A stretch of 64,000 nt of DNA, taken from contig NC_090319.1 of the NCBI RefSeq assembly GCF_040869045.1, positions 177,852,645 through 177,916,644 on the forward strand, in the 5' to 3' direction. The notes under the pieces were generated by a model. That model was given only the letters and a program-made list of their open reading frames with translations, was not told the DNA's origin and made no database searches. Source of the stretch: Eurosta solidaginis. Lineage: Eukaryota > Arthropoda > Insecta > Diptera > Tephritidae. Of the stretch, positions 43,462-54,399 are shown piece by piece. How positions within the stretch are numbered: position 1 is the stretch's first letter; every line of letters starts with the position of its first letter. Both the position numbers and the translations under genes were made by a program.

Positions 43462-44239
43462 AATGCATTTTACAAACTTTTGTGATGTATTCTTGTTTGT
43501 TTCGAGATATTGTATTAATTAATAAATCTATTCTATTTCATAAAATCGCAATGGCGCTAGGCGGAAAGACCAGAAAAATGCAAATTACCAGCGGACGCCA
43601 GAAAATACATCCACCAGAATACATATATGCACAAATGCGTACAAATATATATATTACAGTGATACTACAAAATCTTCCTGAACTTTGTAAGGGACCTGGC
43701 ACTTAGCCGGGTTTGACATCCACCATAATACATATGTGCACTAGCGCATACAAATATATATATCCGGAGTCATTTGTGTGTTTTTTTTTTGGTGAGTATC
43801 TTTTGACAAAAGCAAAATTTTGGACACCGGCCTTCGGATTAATAATACTGAAGTCAAAACGCATCTTTCGACAACTTTCCAGATATTTTTGGAAATGTTT
43901 TTGAAGTTGATCCCTGTTCTAGAATATTACCAAAATAAGTTTTATCAATTAAAATTTTTCAAGTAAAAGCCAGGCTGAAAGAGTTAAAGTATACAATGCA
44001 TTTCCACACATAATCACTAAACTATTCAAATTGAAGGGATTCGAATTTGAAGCTTATCTTCCTCAAAAAGTTTTGTTCTTGCTTCAACCCAAATTGTATA
44101 CTTGTGTCTTCACAGCACCAAAACGAAAGATTGTGGAACCCACCACGATTCGGGTTGAAGAAGTTGCTGCTTCCTGTTTGAGTCTGCAAGAGAAGCCTAC
44201 ATGTTCAAAAGGTTTCAATGAATGATATAAATTTTTTGT

Positions 44240-44624
44240 GTTTTACCAATCACAATATTTATTAGCATGTATACGCAAGTAATGTTCCAGGACAGTGGCC
44301 AAGTGCTAAAAAAATAGCTAAAAATCAGAAAGTGGTACCCAAAAACGCGTTTTGACCCCAGGATCTCGAATCCGAAAATATAAACCAGATATCTCTGATA
44401 ATTCTCGAGATATTTGCAAACCCGATTTGAAGTTTTCATGTGGTTGTTGTCTTTTTGTTGTACACAAAAAAATTTGTGGGTAAAAGTGTTCTGCGCAGAA
44501 ATGCTGTGCAAAACGCGTTTTTGGGTACCACTTTCGGATTTGTAGCTATTTTTTTAGCACTCGGCCATTGTCCTAGAACATTACCTACGTATACATGCTA
44601 ATGAATATTGTGATTGGTAAAAAC
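44240..44624. mobile_element. Fold-back element in unit A
   Basis: Inverted arms of about 115 bp (44,240-44,354 and 44,509-44,624) end GTTTTACCAATCACAATATT. They enclose about 150 bases that include NNGTGTTCTGCGCAGAA-type sequence. No target duplication is evident. The same structure is at 53,654-54,041 in unit B. It could be a MITE of uncertain family. Confidence 0.75.
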
Positions 44625-44989
44625 TATAGCTTCATGCTGGTAACATTCATTGTGAGTTTCTCAATAACAAATAATTGCTCGTATTTGTAGAAAATTAAAC
44701 AGATATTCCATCGAACGATCCGAAAGAATGCATTTCCAAGTGTAATGAAGGCCAAACTTCGACCCCTATTTATCAACCTACAAATTCCTCCGATCGTGTT
44801 AAAACAAGTTCTTTCACTTCAGCATCATCATGTTTAAATGAAAGAAGTTTGGAAGAATGTCACACACGGTTTTGGCTTTTGTGTTGGAGGATCAGCACAT
44901 ATATCAACTACTGACAAGATTTCTAAAGAGATGTTGGGTACCGTCAGAAAATTAAAATTTTAATGCCGACGTCGAAGACTTAGGCCGAA

Positions 44990-47900
44990 AATTTAAATTT
45001 GAATGGCTGAAAGTGTATTCTCCTTGGCTTCAGTACTCGAAAGAACTGAAGGGAGCATTGTGTTTATATTGTGTTCTTCTTCCGCTGAAAAATGTTCCAA
45101 CGTTATAAAACCATGCAAGAATATTGCAATAAGAACTCTACAAATCAATGGCACTTGGGAGCAGTCCGAGAAGCAAAGGACTTTTTGGAAATAACACCAA
45201 TCAAGCTGTCATTACAAATTGGGCACGAAAAAATAGTGGAGGAGAGAAGAAAATATCGTCTCTTATAGAAACTGTTATATTCTGTGGCGTCCATGATCTG
45301 CCCCTGTCTGCCACTGAGAGGAAAGAACAATGATGATATTACCTTCACATTTTGAATTTTATGTATAAGGTAGAAATATTTATTTTTAAACTAGCAGCAG
45401 TTTTAAAATCATATCTAAACTTTTGATTGTGAAAATATACATAAACACGCTTCTCGCAAACAAATAAAAATACAAGTATCATTTGAGACTTGATTGTTCT
45501 AAATTAAGCGCATTTTGATTATCCTGATCAGTAATGCGCACTTTGAAATGCATTTGTATTATGGAGATCAAGACTCATCCAGTGAAGCTTCGTAAATTAC
45601 AGATTTATATAGAATTGTGTAACCTTATCACTTCAGCTAAATATCACTTTTCAATTTCAGTTGTGATAGAATAGAAGTGTTGTAAATAAGACAAATCTGA
45701 ATATTACTGCTCAAAGAATATTAAATAAAGCAATAGTGAACTGTAAAGTTCTCCGTTCTCTGTATGAATTGTTGTTTCAAATGAAAAAAATATTTAACCC
45801 GTTGACTTCTGAAAAATTTAATTTTCAATTTGAATACTTTTGCTGAAAAAAAACAACAACGCGCATCCGTAATAAGTGATATCCTGGAAAAAATCAGTAT
45901 GGGAAGACATTCATAAGTTGTGCTGTTTACGGAGTTACTCAGAATAGCAGTAGTTCATTTCTTTAAGGCATCTAGTTCGGATGAAAAGCGACTCCAAGGG
46001 GCTCACGAAGGAAGTTTTCGCATATTTCCGACCGAGCTGGTTATATTTTTTTGCGAAACCTGGTTGCCAAAGTGACGAAATATTTAGTTTGCAATCTACA
46101 ATGTTCTGAAAACCTACTCGAATTTACGAATTTGCTAGTACTACTGCTACTACATACTACTTTAAGTCCTTTTCTATTACAATTTCTGCTGAGAAAGATA
46201 TAATTTCTCCCCCTTTTCCATGCTAAGTAAAAGCAACCCGTACTGATTTTTGATTTCGAGTGTTTCTTGTGAGCAAACCTGCAGTAGTTGAATCATGTGT
46301 AGGATCCAAAATATATGATTAGGCCACAAAGGGTTAATGCGCTTGTTTGGAAATTTTTGAAGTAACAATTCATGCAAAACTGAAATATTTCAGTTGCCAA
46401 TTTTACTGCTTATCGTTTCAAAACTTTTACTTCTATCCTCGTATCTCATGATTTGGAACAAACTTCGAAAACTATTTTATGCTTTTAGGTGTATTTTATG
46501 ACTTACTCGGCCTCCAAATCAAAGCGGGTGATCAGCATCTTAAGCAGCATTTTGAAGAAGGGGAAAAAATGCTACTTACGCCTCGCCCCAAATCCAGAAT
46601 GAAATCATAACTTTTTGTGGACAGGTTATTCAAGATGACATATAAACGATGCAAAAAAAGCTACACCATTCAGTCTTATGGGGGACGAAATTCGTGACAT
46701 AGCAGGAAATGAACAATTATCAATTGGTATCAGACTCTACGGTGAACAAAAGCAAGTTATTCGAGAAGAATTTTGTAGGTTTTGTTCAAGTAGACGCTAT
46801 GGATGCAAAAACAATTGCCACCGCGATAGATAATTTTATCACTGAAACAGGACTTGATCCTATGAAACTTAAAGGAAAAGAGAATGACGGTTATTCACCA
46901 ATGTCAAGAAAAGAAATTGGTGTGCAAGCTATTTTGAGAGAGAAGTATCCTCAAGCTTTATATTTTCATTGCGCAAGTCACAAGTTGAATTTAGTAGTAA
47001 ATGATTTGAATGAAGTCCCCGAAATTCGTAACACTATTGCAACATTCAAGGACGTCATCAATTTTTATCGTGGTTCTCTTGCCAGAAGGAAATATGTTCC
47101 ACATATTCCTGCTTTTTGCAAAACACGATGGTCAGAGAAATACAGGAGTATTTCGATCTTTCTACAGCACTTTGTCAGCATCGTTAATTGATTCAACAAA
47201 AACTACTGTCTTTCAGCTGCACTCAGCTGTCACTCAATCACCTTTCATCATATGTCTTTCTTTGATTTCGAAATACTCGTCTTATCTTTAGCCAGTGGTT
47301 AATATTTTACAATCAAAGCAATTGGATCTTCTTTCGTGCAGAAAACAAATTCAAAGGATCATTCAATTAGCAAAAGATCATCGAATGAATGCGGATTCTG
47401 GAATTTATGAACTTTTGACGGATTTAAATTCTATTGCTGAACAACTAGGATTAGAACTACAAAAACCCAGGAATCATCCTGCTTTTGATGACGCTCAATT
47501 TTGGAAGATATTACTTTTAATTCCGTATTTAGATTCATTTGTCGCCTCACTGGAGCAAAGATTTCCTGAAGAGAACTCGCCTGCGTATACATTGTTTCAC
47601 TTGCACCCAGCTAACATGTTGAAAATAAATTTCCAAGACTTCAAGGAAGCAACAGGAAATTTTATTCAGTTTTACGGTCTTGGTGGTATTTTCATTGGAA
47701 GGACAAAAACTTAAAAGCTGAAGATCTTCATAAGTTAGACCTGTGTGATGCCGTTCAAGAAACGGAAATGTTTTATAGACGACGAAGCTTGCTTTGTATA
47801 TTGCTATCGCATTACCTTGTACGACAAGTTGCATAGAACGGACCGTTGAGGAGAGTAAAGATTTGGCTTCGCTCAACGGTGGGCGAAAATCGTTTGAATA

Positions 47901-48085
47901 GTAAGAAAAGTGATGAAAATCTAAAAGTTATTCTCGGATTGTAATGATGAATATGATTAATTTTTTTTTTAGGATTATGCATGATGAGTGTACATAGGAA
48001 AATGGTCAAGGATAAAGGAAAGGATATGGTACTCAGAGATTTAGAACGACTTGCACAAGATCCACGCTGTTTGGCACTTGTATAA
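44990..48085 (+). pseudogene. hAT transposase gene with DUF4371-like core (unit A, decayed)
   Basis: A TTF-type zinc region (KFEWLKVYSPWLQYSKELKG, LCLYCVLLP) lies at 44,995-45,111. The core starts with ASKSKRVISIL (46,500) and continues with MGDEIRDIAGNEQLSIGIRL, AIDNFITETGLDPMKLKG, YFHCASHKLNLVVNDL and FCKTRWSEKYRSI to about 47,160. A C-terminal part (LLIPYLDSFVASLEQRF) runs to 47,715, and the hAT dimerisation-like end reaches the intron at 47,901. The last exon (LCMMSVHRKMVKDKGKD) ends at TAA 48,083-48,085. Several frame breaks and stops inactivate it. Unit A has an extra T near 46,776. Confidence 0.75.
47901..47972 (+). other. Intron of the hAT transposase (unit A)
   Basis: GTAAGA at the start and a T-run plus AG at the end, 72 bp. 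Removing it joins ENRLN to GLCMMSVHR-type sequence in one frame, as expected for the conserved C-terminus. The donor is kept in unit B at 57,365. Confidence 0.7.
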
Positions 48086-48120
48086 TTCACTGCTTCTTGT
48101 TTCTTGATATTAAATTGGAT

Positions 48121-48312
48121 GGAATTGTGCAACCTAACCCCGAAAGACGTAGAGCTTAGTGCTACCTACCTCCCGACGGAATACTTGACAGTGGTACCGG
48201 GGGTATATGGTACTCAGACAGTAGGAGGTTTAGTGCGGTTAAATTCCCAAACAAACTTTGAGGATTTCAATGCTTCCTCCTCGTTCCTCCTCGTAAAACA
48301 AAAAAAAAAAAC
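48121..48312 (+). mobile_element. Short retroposon at the unit A/B junction
   Basis: 192 bp with an A-rich end (48,299-48,312), flanked by the 12-bp duplication ATTAAATTGGAT (48,109-48,120 and 48,313-48,324). The features fit target-primed insertion of a SINE or LINE 3' end. The source is not recognised. Confidence 0.7.
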
Positions 48313-48336
48313 ATTAAATTGGATTAAATTGGATAA

Positions 48337-48372
48337 GTGCTCTGCTAGTTTAACGTTAAGCTAGCAGCGCAC
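48337..48372. repeat. 36-nt palindrome at the start of unit B
   Basis: Starts GTGCTCTGCTAG, has AACGTT near the centre and ends CTAGCAGCGCAC. Only a few of the 18 base pairs mismatch. Confidence 0.85.
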
Positions 48373-48862
48373 TATGTGAAAAAGGGTTAAGGGCACCTCC
48401 AAAATACCAAATATTGTTTAGAAAATAAAGTCCTCTACGAATTATGAAAAAAATTTTATATGGAAATAAAATAAAATTTTTTTTGTATGCATTAGTAGAT
48501 ACATATCGGTCATGAAACTTTTCGTTGGAAACATAAGAAATTACTGTTTATAAACTGAATAAATGCTCATAAGCCTTTTGTGTCGTTTTTGTCATTAACT
48601 CAAGTATGAGAGGAAACATTTATAATTTATATTTTATAAAAATAAAAGTTTGTAATAAAATATCGCACGATTTTTATTCCAAATTTTTGTTGAATAAAAA
48701 CTAGTGTAGGCAAATTCTGCTTCAATTGCAATTACAAGTTTGGGAATATGTCTTACTTATACTTGCGAGTAAGACACTGCATTAGGAGTGTTATAGCTCA
48801 AGTAAAAAACTTGGGATTATGACACTGCACTAGGGGTGTCCTTTCCCCAAGTTTTTTACTTG

Positions 48863-50249
48863 TGGAAATGCCACTTGGGGAAAATTTCATGTCAACTATA
48901 TAGCCTATATTCCAGGTATTGGCCAAGGCCAAGTGCAGTTATAATGAAAATGTCATAAAGAACGTTTGAGGGCTGGAGGTGTACTGTTAAAAATTGCAAA
49001 GATACTAATGTCCCATCGAGAAGTTAGCTCTTCAGACAATTATTCGGAACGCGGAAACTTATCAAACACGCAAGTCTGAAATCTTAGCATGGTTACAGCT
49101 TTTTAATAAAACGAGCACCAACTAACAACAGGTATCTGTCACCCAATAAATTATTCAATTTCGTACCACGGCAGCCTAAAATAATACCCTTAATTATTGC
49201 CTGCTCAAAAATTATACCAGCTACGCTTGAAAGCAAAAGGACATGAGGGACTTACTGACAAGCAACACCCCTTAAGCTATAAAAATTGTTGGGGGCGAGT
49301 TAACATCCCACCTGTACAAACATCCACGATACAAGTTAACAACGCCATCAATCTTGCTAATATACGCCGTCTCAGCCATTGCAACATTAAGCCATGTTGC
49401 TAAACATATTGACACTTGCAACAAGGAACAGTGTGAGACGAAATAAAAGTGACAAGTATACATGTGCTTGGTTAGGTGTGTATTCGAACTAATAGGCTGA
49501 TATCGTATGATTTTTCGGTACCGAAAAAGCAATGACCCACTAGGTTCGGCCCAAAAACAAGTGAATGGAGAATGAGTTAGTTCGAATACAATAATCAGAT
49601 GATCACTAATGCTATTTATGACAATAAGAATTAGTTCGAAAACAACGAAAATATCACCAACGCAATTCTAATGCAAAACAGCAGCTTCAACTAAGAGAGA
49701 CTAAATTAGAATAGTCAGTTCCGGACTAATTCGCAATCGAGACGGTCAGGACTTCGAGTCCGCCGCGAAAATGACACTGGAAAACAAATTCCAATTTTTT
49801 TTTCTGCATTAGAGACGACATTATGAAATTCCTATGTAAAATCACCCCCAGATTCTGAAGATCAAGGCTATTTTTAATTCTACGGTAACGGTTTTTAGAT
49901 ATTTACGAATTACCGTTTTTCAAAAAAAAAAAAACAAAAAAAAAAAAAAATGGGCTCCACTTAGCCATATATATCTCAAGAACGAATGGAGCAATTCCAA
50001 AACGGTTGAGATGTGAAGCTTTTAAAAGGTAATAAAATTTGCTATAAACTGTGCATACAACACTTTTTGCTAGGCCCTGCAGATTCAAAGATAACGAACA
50101 ATCATTACGGATTTTTTCAATTTTTTTTGTAAATATATAAAAAAAATTTGTACTTTGCGAGGAAGGATCTCGAATAATTTTTATTTTTTGCACTATGGAG
50201 TTCTTGTTTGGTGGAAAGCCACAAAAAAAACAATATACCTCAAAAAATT
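48863..50249. other. Unassigned part of unit B
   Basis: Homologous to 40,005-41,324. No gene recognised. Confidence 0.4.
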
Positions 50250-51420
50250 AGAGGGGGTATGCAGAATATCGATGCTTAGCATTACGGGAGCCCTGAAAAC
50301 AACCCCGGGGCTGCACTGTATGCCATTCTGCATATTCCACCTATAGACCTAGTAGCAAAGAACATAACATTAACAGCCGCAACCAGGCTCGGTGCCTCGG
50401 GCAGCTTGAGCACCGACCATATGGCCATGGTAGTTTAGCGTCATCAATCACAAGACGAACAGACTACCTGATTCCTTGTCTGCGCTTCGAGGGAGATCTT
50501 AAGGCCACAATAGAGGTGGACGGTTGGCGCAAGGGTGCGCAAATGGCGGACGCGGCGATACACGTGTACACAGATGGTTCCAAAGCAGTGGAAGGAGTAG
50601 GGTCTGCGGTATACTGTGCTGATCCGGAATTAAGCAGATCCAACAGGTTGACGGATTACTGTAGCGTTTTCCAAGCGGAAATATTAGCCGTAACCTAAGC
50701 AGTAGAAACCCTGGAAGAGAATAGCTTAAGCTGCAACCGTGTTAAATTTTATATTGACAGTCAAGCAGCAATTAAGGCAATAATCTCGCAAAGCACAGCA
50801 TCTAAATGCGTGTTAGAGTATAAGCAGTCTCTGGAGATAATCGGGAAAGGGAGAAGCATACATCTATATTGGGTCACAGGGCATATGGGAATAAATGGGA
50901 ATGAAAAAGCGGACTAACTTGCTAAAAAGGGCGCATCCCTTTAAGCTTGCTCCGTAGATGTCCCAATTAGACTGGGCGAGATTAAGCGAAGGCGAGAGGT
51001 GCGCTTGATGGACCAAGCGGGAAAGGCGTGGGTTCAAGCGCGGGGCTGTAAAGTGTCGAAGATTATGTGTGGGTCTTACAACCTTAGACTAACAAAGTTG
51101 CTTCTAACATTAAAAAGAGAGGACTGTAGACTCATGACGGGTATTCTGACTGGACACTGCCTTCTGGAGTCACATGCCTTAAAATTAGGCTTGGTCACTG
51201 ATAGCAGATGTAGGAAGTGCGTCTTGGAGGAGGAAACGATCGAGCACCTTTCGTGCTCGTGCCCTGCACTTCCCAGGCTAAGACTCCAGCTATTAGGAGT
51301 GACACAGCTGTCAGATCTTGAAGCAGCAAGTGGCTTAAGTCCTAGGAAGCTTCTAGTATTTGCCAAGAGGACGGAGTTATTTTATAACATAGGTCCTGGC
51401 TTTTAATAGAGTTTGTCAAT
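50250..51420 (+). pseudogene. 5'-truncated LINE with RNase H and C-terminal zinc motif (unit B)
   Basis: Homolog of 41,325-42,470. RNase H (HVYTDGSKAVEGVGSAV, FQAEILAVT) has a stop at about 50,696. The next D block (KFYIDSQAAIKAI) is better kept than in unit A. The stop in the GNEKAD block is shared. The zinc motif is CRKCVLEEETIEHLSCSC. Confidence 0.8.
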
Positions 51421-52193
51421 TTGGTCGTTAAAACAAACTTCTGCTAACACTACGGACTCAATCAGTCTATGTGAGGTCCTCATGGATCGGCCAGTTCAAT
51501 CTAACCTAACCCCTTTCACCATATAATATGTTACGTAATGCTAGGAACTTGAATCTTATATATGGTAAATAAAGTACTCATTAGGGGCTAATTAAGTGCT
51601 GATTTCCAAGGGCGTAGGCACGGGGGGCAAGTGCCCACCCCTAAATTCATGAAGTCTTATAATTTTTTTTTATTTATACAATTGTTTTTATTTTTGTTTG
51701 CCATTTTTAATTTTAGTGGGATGATTTTTTGATTTTTTGCGCTTGACAATCCCCCCTCCAAGACCTCTCTCCCACCTAAATCCCATAAAAATTTACCGAA
51801 AAAGTAAAAAAAAAATGTCAAAAGTTTACAGAAGTTTTTATCGGTTAGTTGGAGTACCAAATTTTGGTGAAGTTTAATGCAATTGATCACCCTGTAGTAT
51901 TTCAAGTCCAAATATTACTACTTGAGTAATAGTTTTTATCAAGTCGTTATTACAATTAAATTCTATTCTTGAAGTGGAAAGTGTGTGATTATTACAATTA
52001 CTTGGATTTGAATACAACATTTTTGGAATACATCTATACTTGGATTCGTTTACCTACAATTATCTGGAATTGAATACAACATTCTTGGAATACATTTGGT
52101 TTATGGAGACTTAGTTTCTCTGCCATTGATTTTTTAAAGTTCAAAAATAAAACAAAAAAAAAAAGTTGAATTGTTTAATAATATATTACAAAG
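51421..52193. other. Non-coding part of unit B
   Basis: Homologous to 42,471-43,245, including the short tandem duplication ending in GGAATACAT at about 52,000-52,100. Confidence 0.5.
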
Positions 52194-52409
52194 ATGGACA
52201 CACGCATATTTTTTAAAGGTAAGATGTTTACTTTTGATAACCTTAGCACTTTTAACCACAGTGGCTGCCATTTAATTAAATTTAGTCACCTTTCTATAAA
52301 ATTGCAGTCTGCAATTAACATTGGTAATTCCAAAAAGATGCGCCAACACGTTATTCCGGCAGAGTTTGCTGAAATTTTGAATGGTGAATTTTCTGCCGCT
52401 CCCTTTTGA
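52194..52409 (+). other. Short frame MDTRIFF..., unit B copy
   Basis: Same 71-codon frame as 43,246-43,461 with a few residue changes (MDTRIFFKGKMFTFDN). Function unknown. Confidence 0.3.
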
Positions 52410-52467
52410 AATGCATTTTACACACATTTGTGATGTATTATTGTTTGTTTTTAGATATTGTATTAAT

Positions 52468-52829
52468 GCGGCCACCGTGGTGTGATGGTAGCGTGCTCCG
52501 CCTATCACACCGTATGCCCTGGGTTCAACTCCCGGGCAAAGCAACATCAAAATTTTAGAAATAATGTTTTTCAATTATAAGAAAATTTTTCTAAGCGGGG
52601 TCGCCCCTCGGCAGTGTTTGGCAAGCGCTCCGGGTGTATTTCTGCCATGAAAAGCTCTCAGTGAAAACTCATCTGCCTTGCAGATGCCGTTCGGAGTCGG
52701 CATAAAACATGTAGGTCCCGTCCGGCCAATTTGTAGGGAAAATCAAGAGGAGCACGACGCAAATTGGAAGAGAAGCTCGGCCTTAGATCTCTTCGGAGGT
52801 TATTGCGCCTTACATTTATTTATTTTATT
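52468..52829 (+). mobile_element. tRNA-derived SINE, only in unit B
   Basis: 362 bp flanked by TATTAAT (52,461-52,467 and 52,830-52,836). Unit A has the uninterrupted site at about 43,513. The head is tRNA-like, with an A-box-like TGATGGTAGCGTG (52,483-52,495) and B box GGGTTCAACTCCC (52,521-52,533). The 3' end is TTTATTTATTTTATT-like. It inserted after the duplication. Confidence 0.85.
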
Positions 52830-52919
52830 TATTAATTAATAAATCTATTCTATTTCATAAAATCGCAATGGCGCAAGGCGGAAAGACCAGAAAAATGCAA
52901 ATTACCAGCGGACGCCAGA

Positions 52920-53190
52920 AAATACATCGACCAGAATACATATATGCACAAATGCGTACAAATATATATATTACAGTGAAACTACAAAATCTTCCTGAAG
53001 TTTGTCAGGGACCTGGCACTTAGCCGGGTTTGACATCCACCATAATTCATATGTGCACTAGCGCATACAAATATATATATTACGGTGATATACAAAATCT
53101 TCCTGAACTTTGTCAGGGTCCTGGCACTTAGCCGGGTTTGACATCCACCATAATACATATGTGCACTAGCGCATACAAATATATATATCC
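52920..53190. repeat. 109-bp short tandem repeat, expanded in unit B
   Basis: A block with GTGCACTAGCGCATACAAAT and CTTAGCCGGGTTTGACATCC repeats with a period of about 109 bp (53,041 and 53,150), after a diverged first unit. Unit A has one unit fewer (43,600-43,760). Confidence 0.85.
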
Positions 53191-53653
53191 GGAGTCATTT
53201 TGTGTTTTTTTTTTTGGTGAGTATCTGTTGACAAAGCAGATTCGCCTTCGGATTAATAATACCGAAGTCAAAACGCGTCTTTCGACAACTTTCCAGATAT
53301 TTTTGGAAATGTTTTTGAAGTTGATCTCTGTTCTAGAATATTACCAAAATAAGTTTTATCAATTAAAATTTTTCAAGTAAAAGCCAGGCTGAAAGAGTTA
53401 AAGTATACAATGCATTTCCACACATAATCACTAAACTATTCAAATTGAAGGGATTCGAATTTGAAGCTTATCTTCCTCAAAAAGTTTTTTTCTTGCTTCA
53501 ACCCAAATTGTATACTTGTGTCTTCACAGCACCAAAACGAAAGATTGTGGAACCCGCCACGACTCGGGTTGAAGAAGTTGCTACTTCCTGTTTGATTCTG
53601 CAAGAGAAGCCTAGATGTTCAAAAGGTTTCAATGAATGATATAAATTTTTTGT

Positions 53654-54041
53654 GTTTTTACCAATCACAATATTTATTAGCATGTATACGCAAGTAATGA
53701 TCCAGGACAGTGGCCGAGTGCTAAAAAAATAGCTAAAAATCAGAAAGTTATATCAAAAAACGCGTTTTGAGCCCAGGGTCTCGAATCCGAATATATAAAC
53801 CAGATATCTCTGATAATTCTCGAGATATTTGCAAAACCGATTTGAAGTTTTCATGTGGTTGTTGTGTTTTTGTTGTAAACACAAAAAAATTAATGGGTAA
53901 AAGTGTTCTGCGCAGAAATGCTGTGCAAAACGGGTTTTTGGGTACCACTTTCGGATTTGTAGCTATTTTTTTAGCACTCGGCCATTGTCCTAGAACATTA
54001 CCTGCGTATACATGCTAATGAATATTGTGATCGGTAAAAAC
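53654..54041. mobile_element. Fold-back element in unit B
   Basis: Homolog of 44,240-44,624 with the same inverted arms. Confidence 0.75.
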
Positions 54042-54399
54042 TATAGCTTCATGCCGATAACATTCATTGTGAGTTTCTCAATAACAAATAATTGCTCATA
54101 TTTGTGGAAAATTTAACAGATATTCCATCGAACGATCCGAAGGAATGCATTTCGAAGTGTGATGAAGGCCAAACTTCGACCTCTAGTCATCAATCTACAA
54201 ATTTCTCCGATCGTGTTAAAACAAGTTCTTTCACTTCAGCATCATCATGTTTAAATGAAAGAAGATTGGAAGAATGTCACACACGATTTTGGCTTTTGTG
54301 TTGGACGATCATCACAGATATCAACTACTGACAAGATTTCTAAAGAGATGTTGGGTACCGTCAGAAAATTAAAATTTTAATGACGACGTCGAAGACTTA

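Larger units (their letters stand above)
39467..48334. repeat. Tandem unit A (about 8.9 kb)
   Basis: Sequence from here is repeated head to tail from 48,335. The palindromes that mark the starts are 8,864 bp apart. Both units hold, in order, the start palindrome, a stem-loop, an unassigned stretch, a truncated LINE, short repeats, a fold-back element and a hAT transposase gene. Unit A alone carries the retroposon at 48,121-48,312 in view. Unit B alone carries the SINE at 52,468-52,829. Confidence 0.9.
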
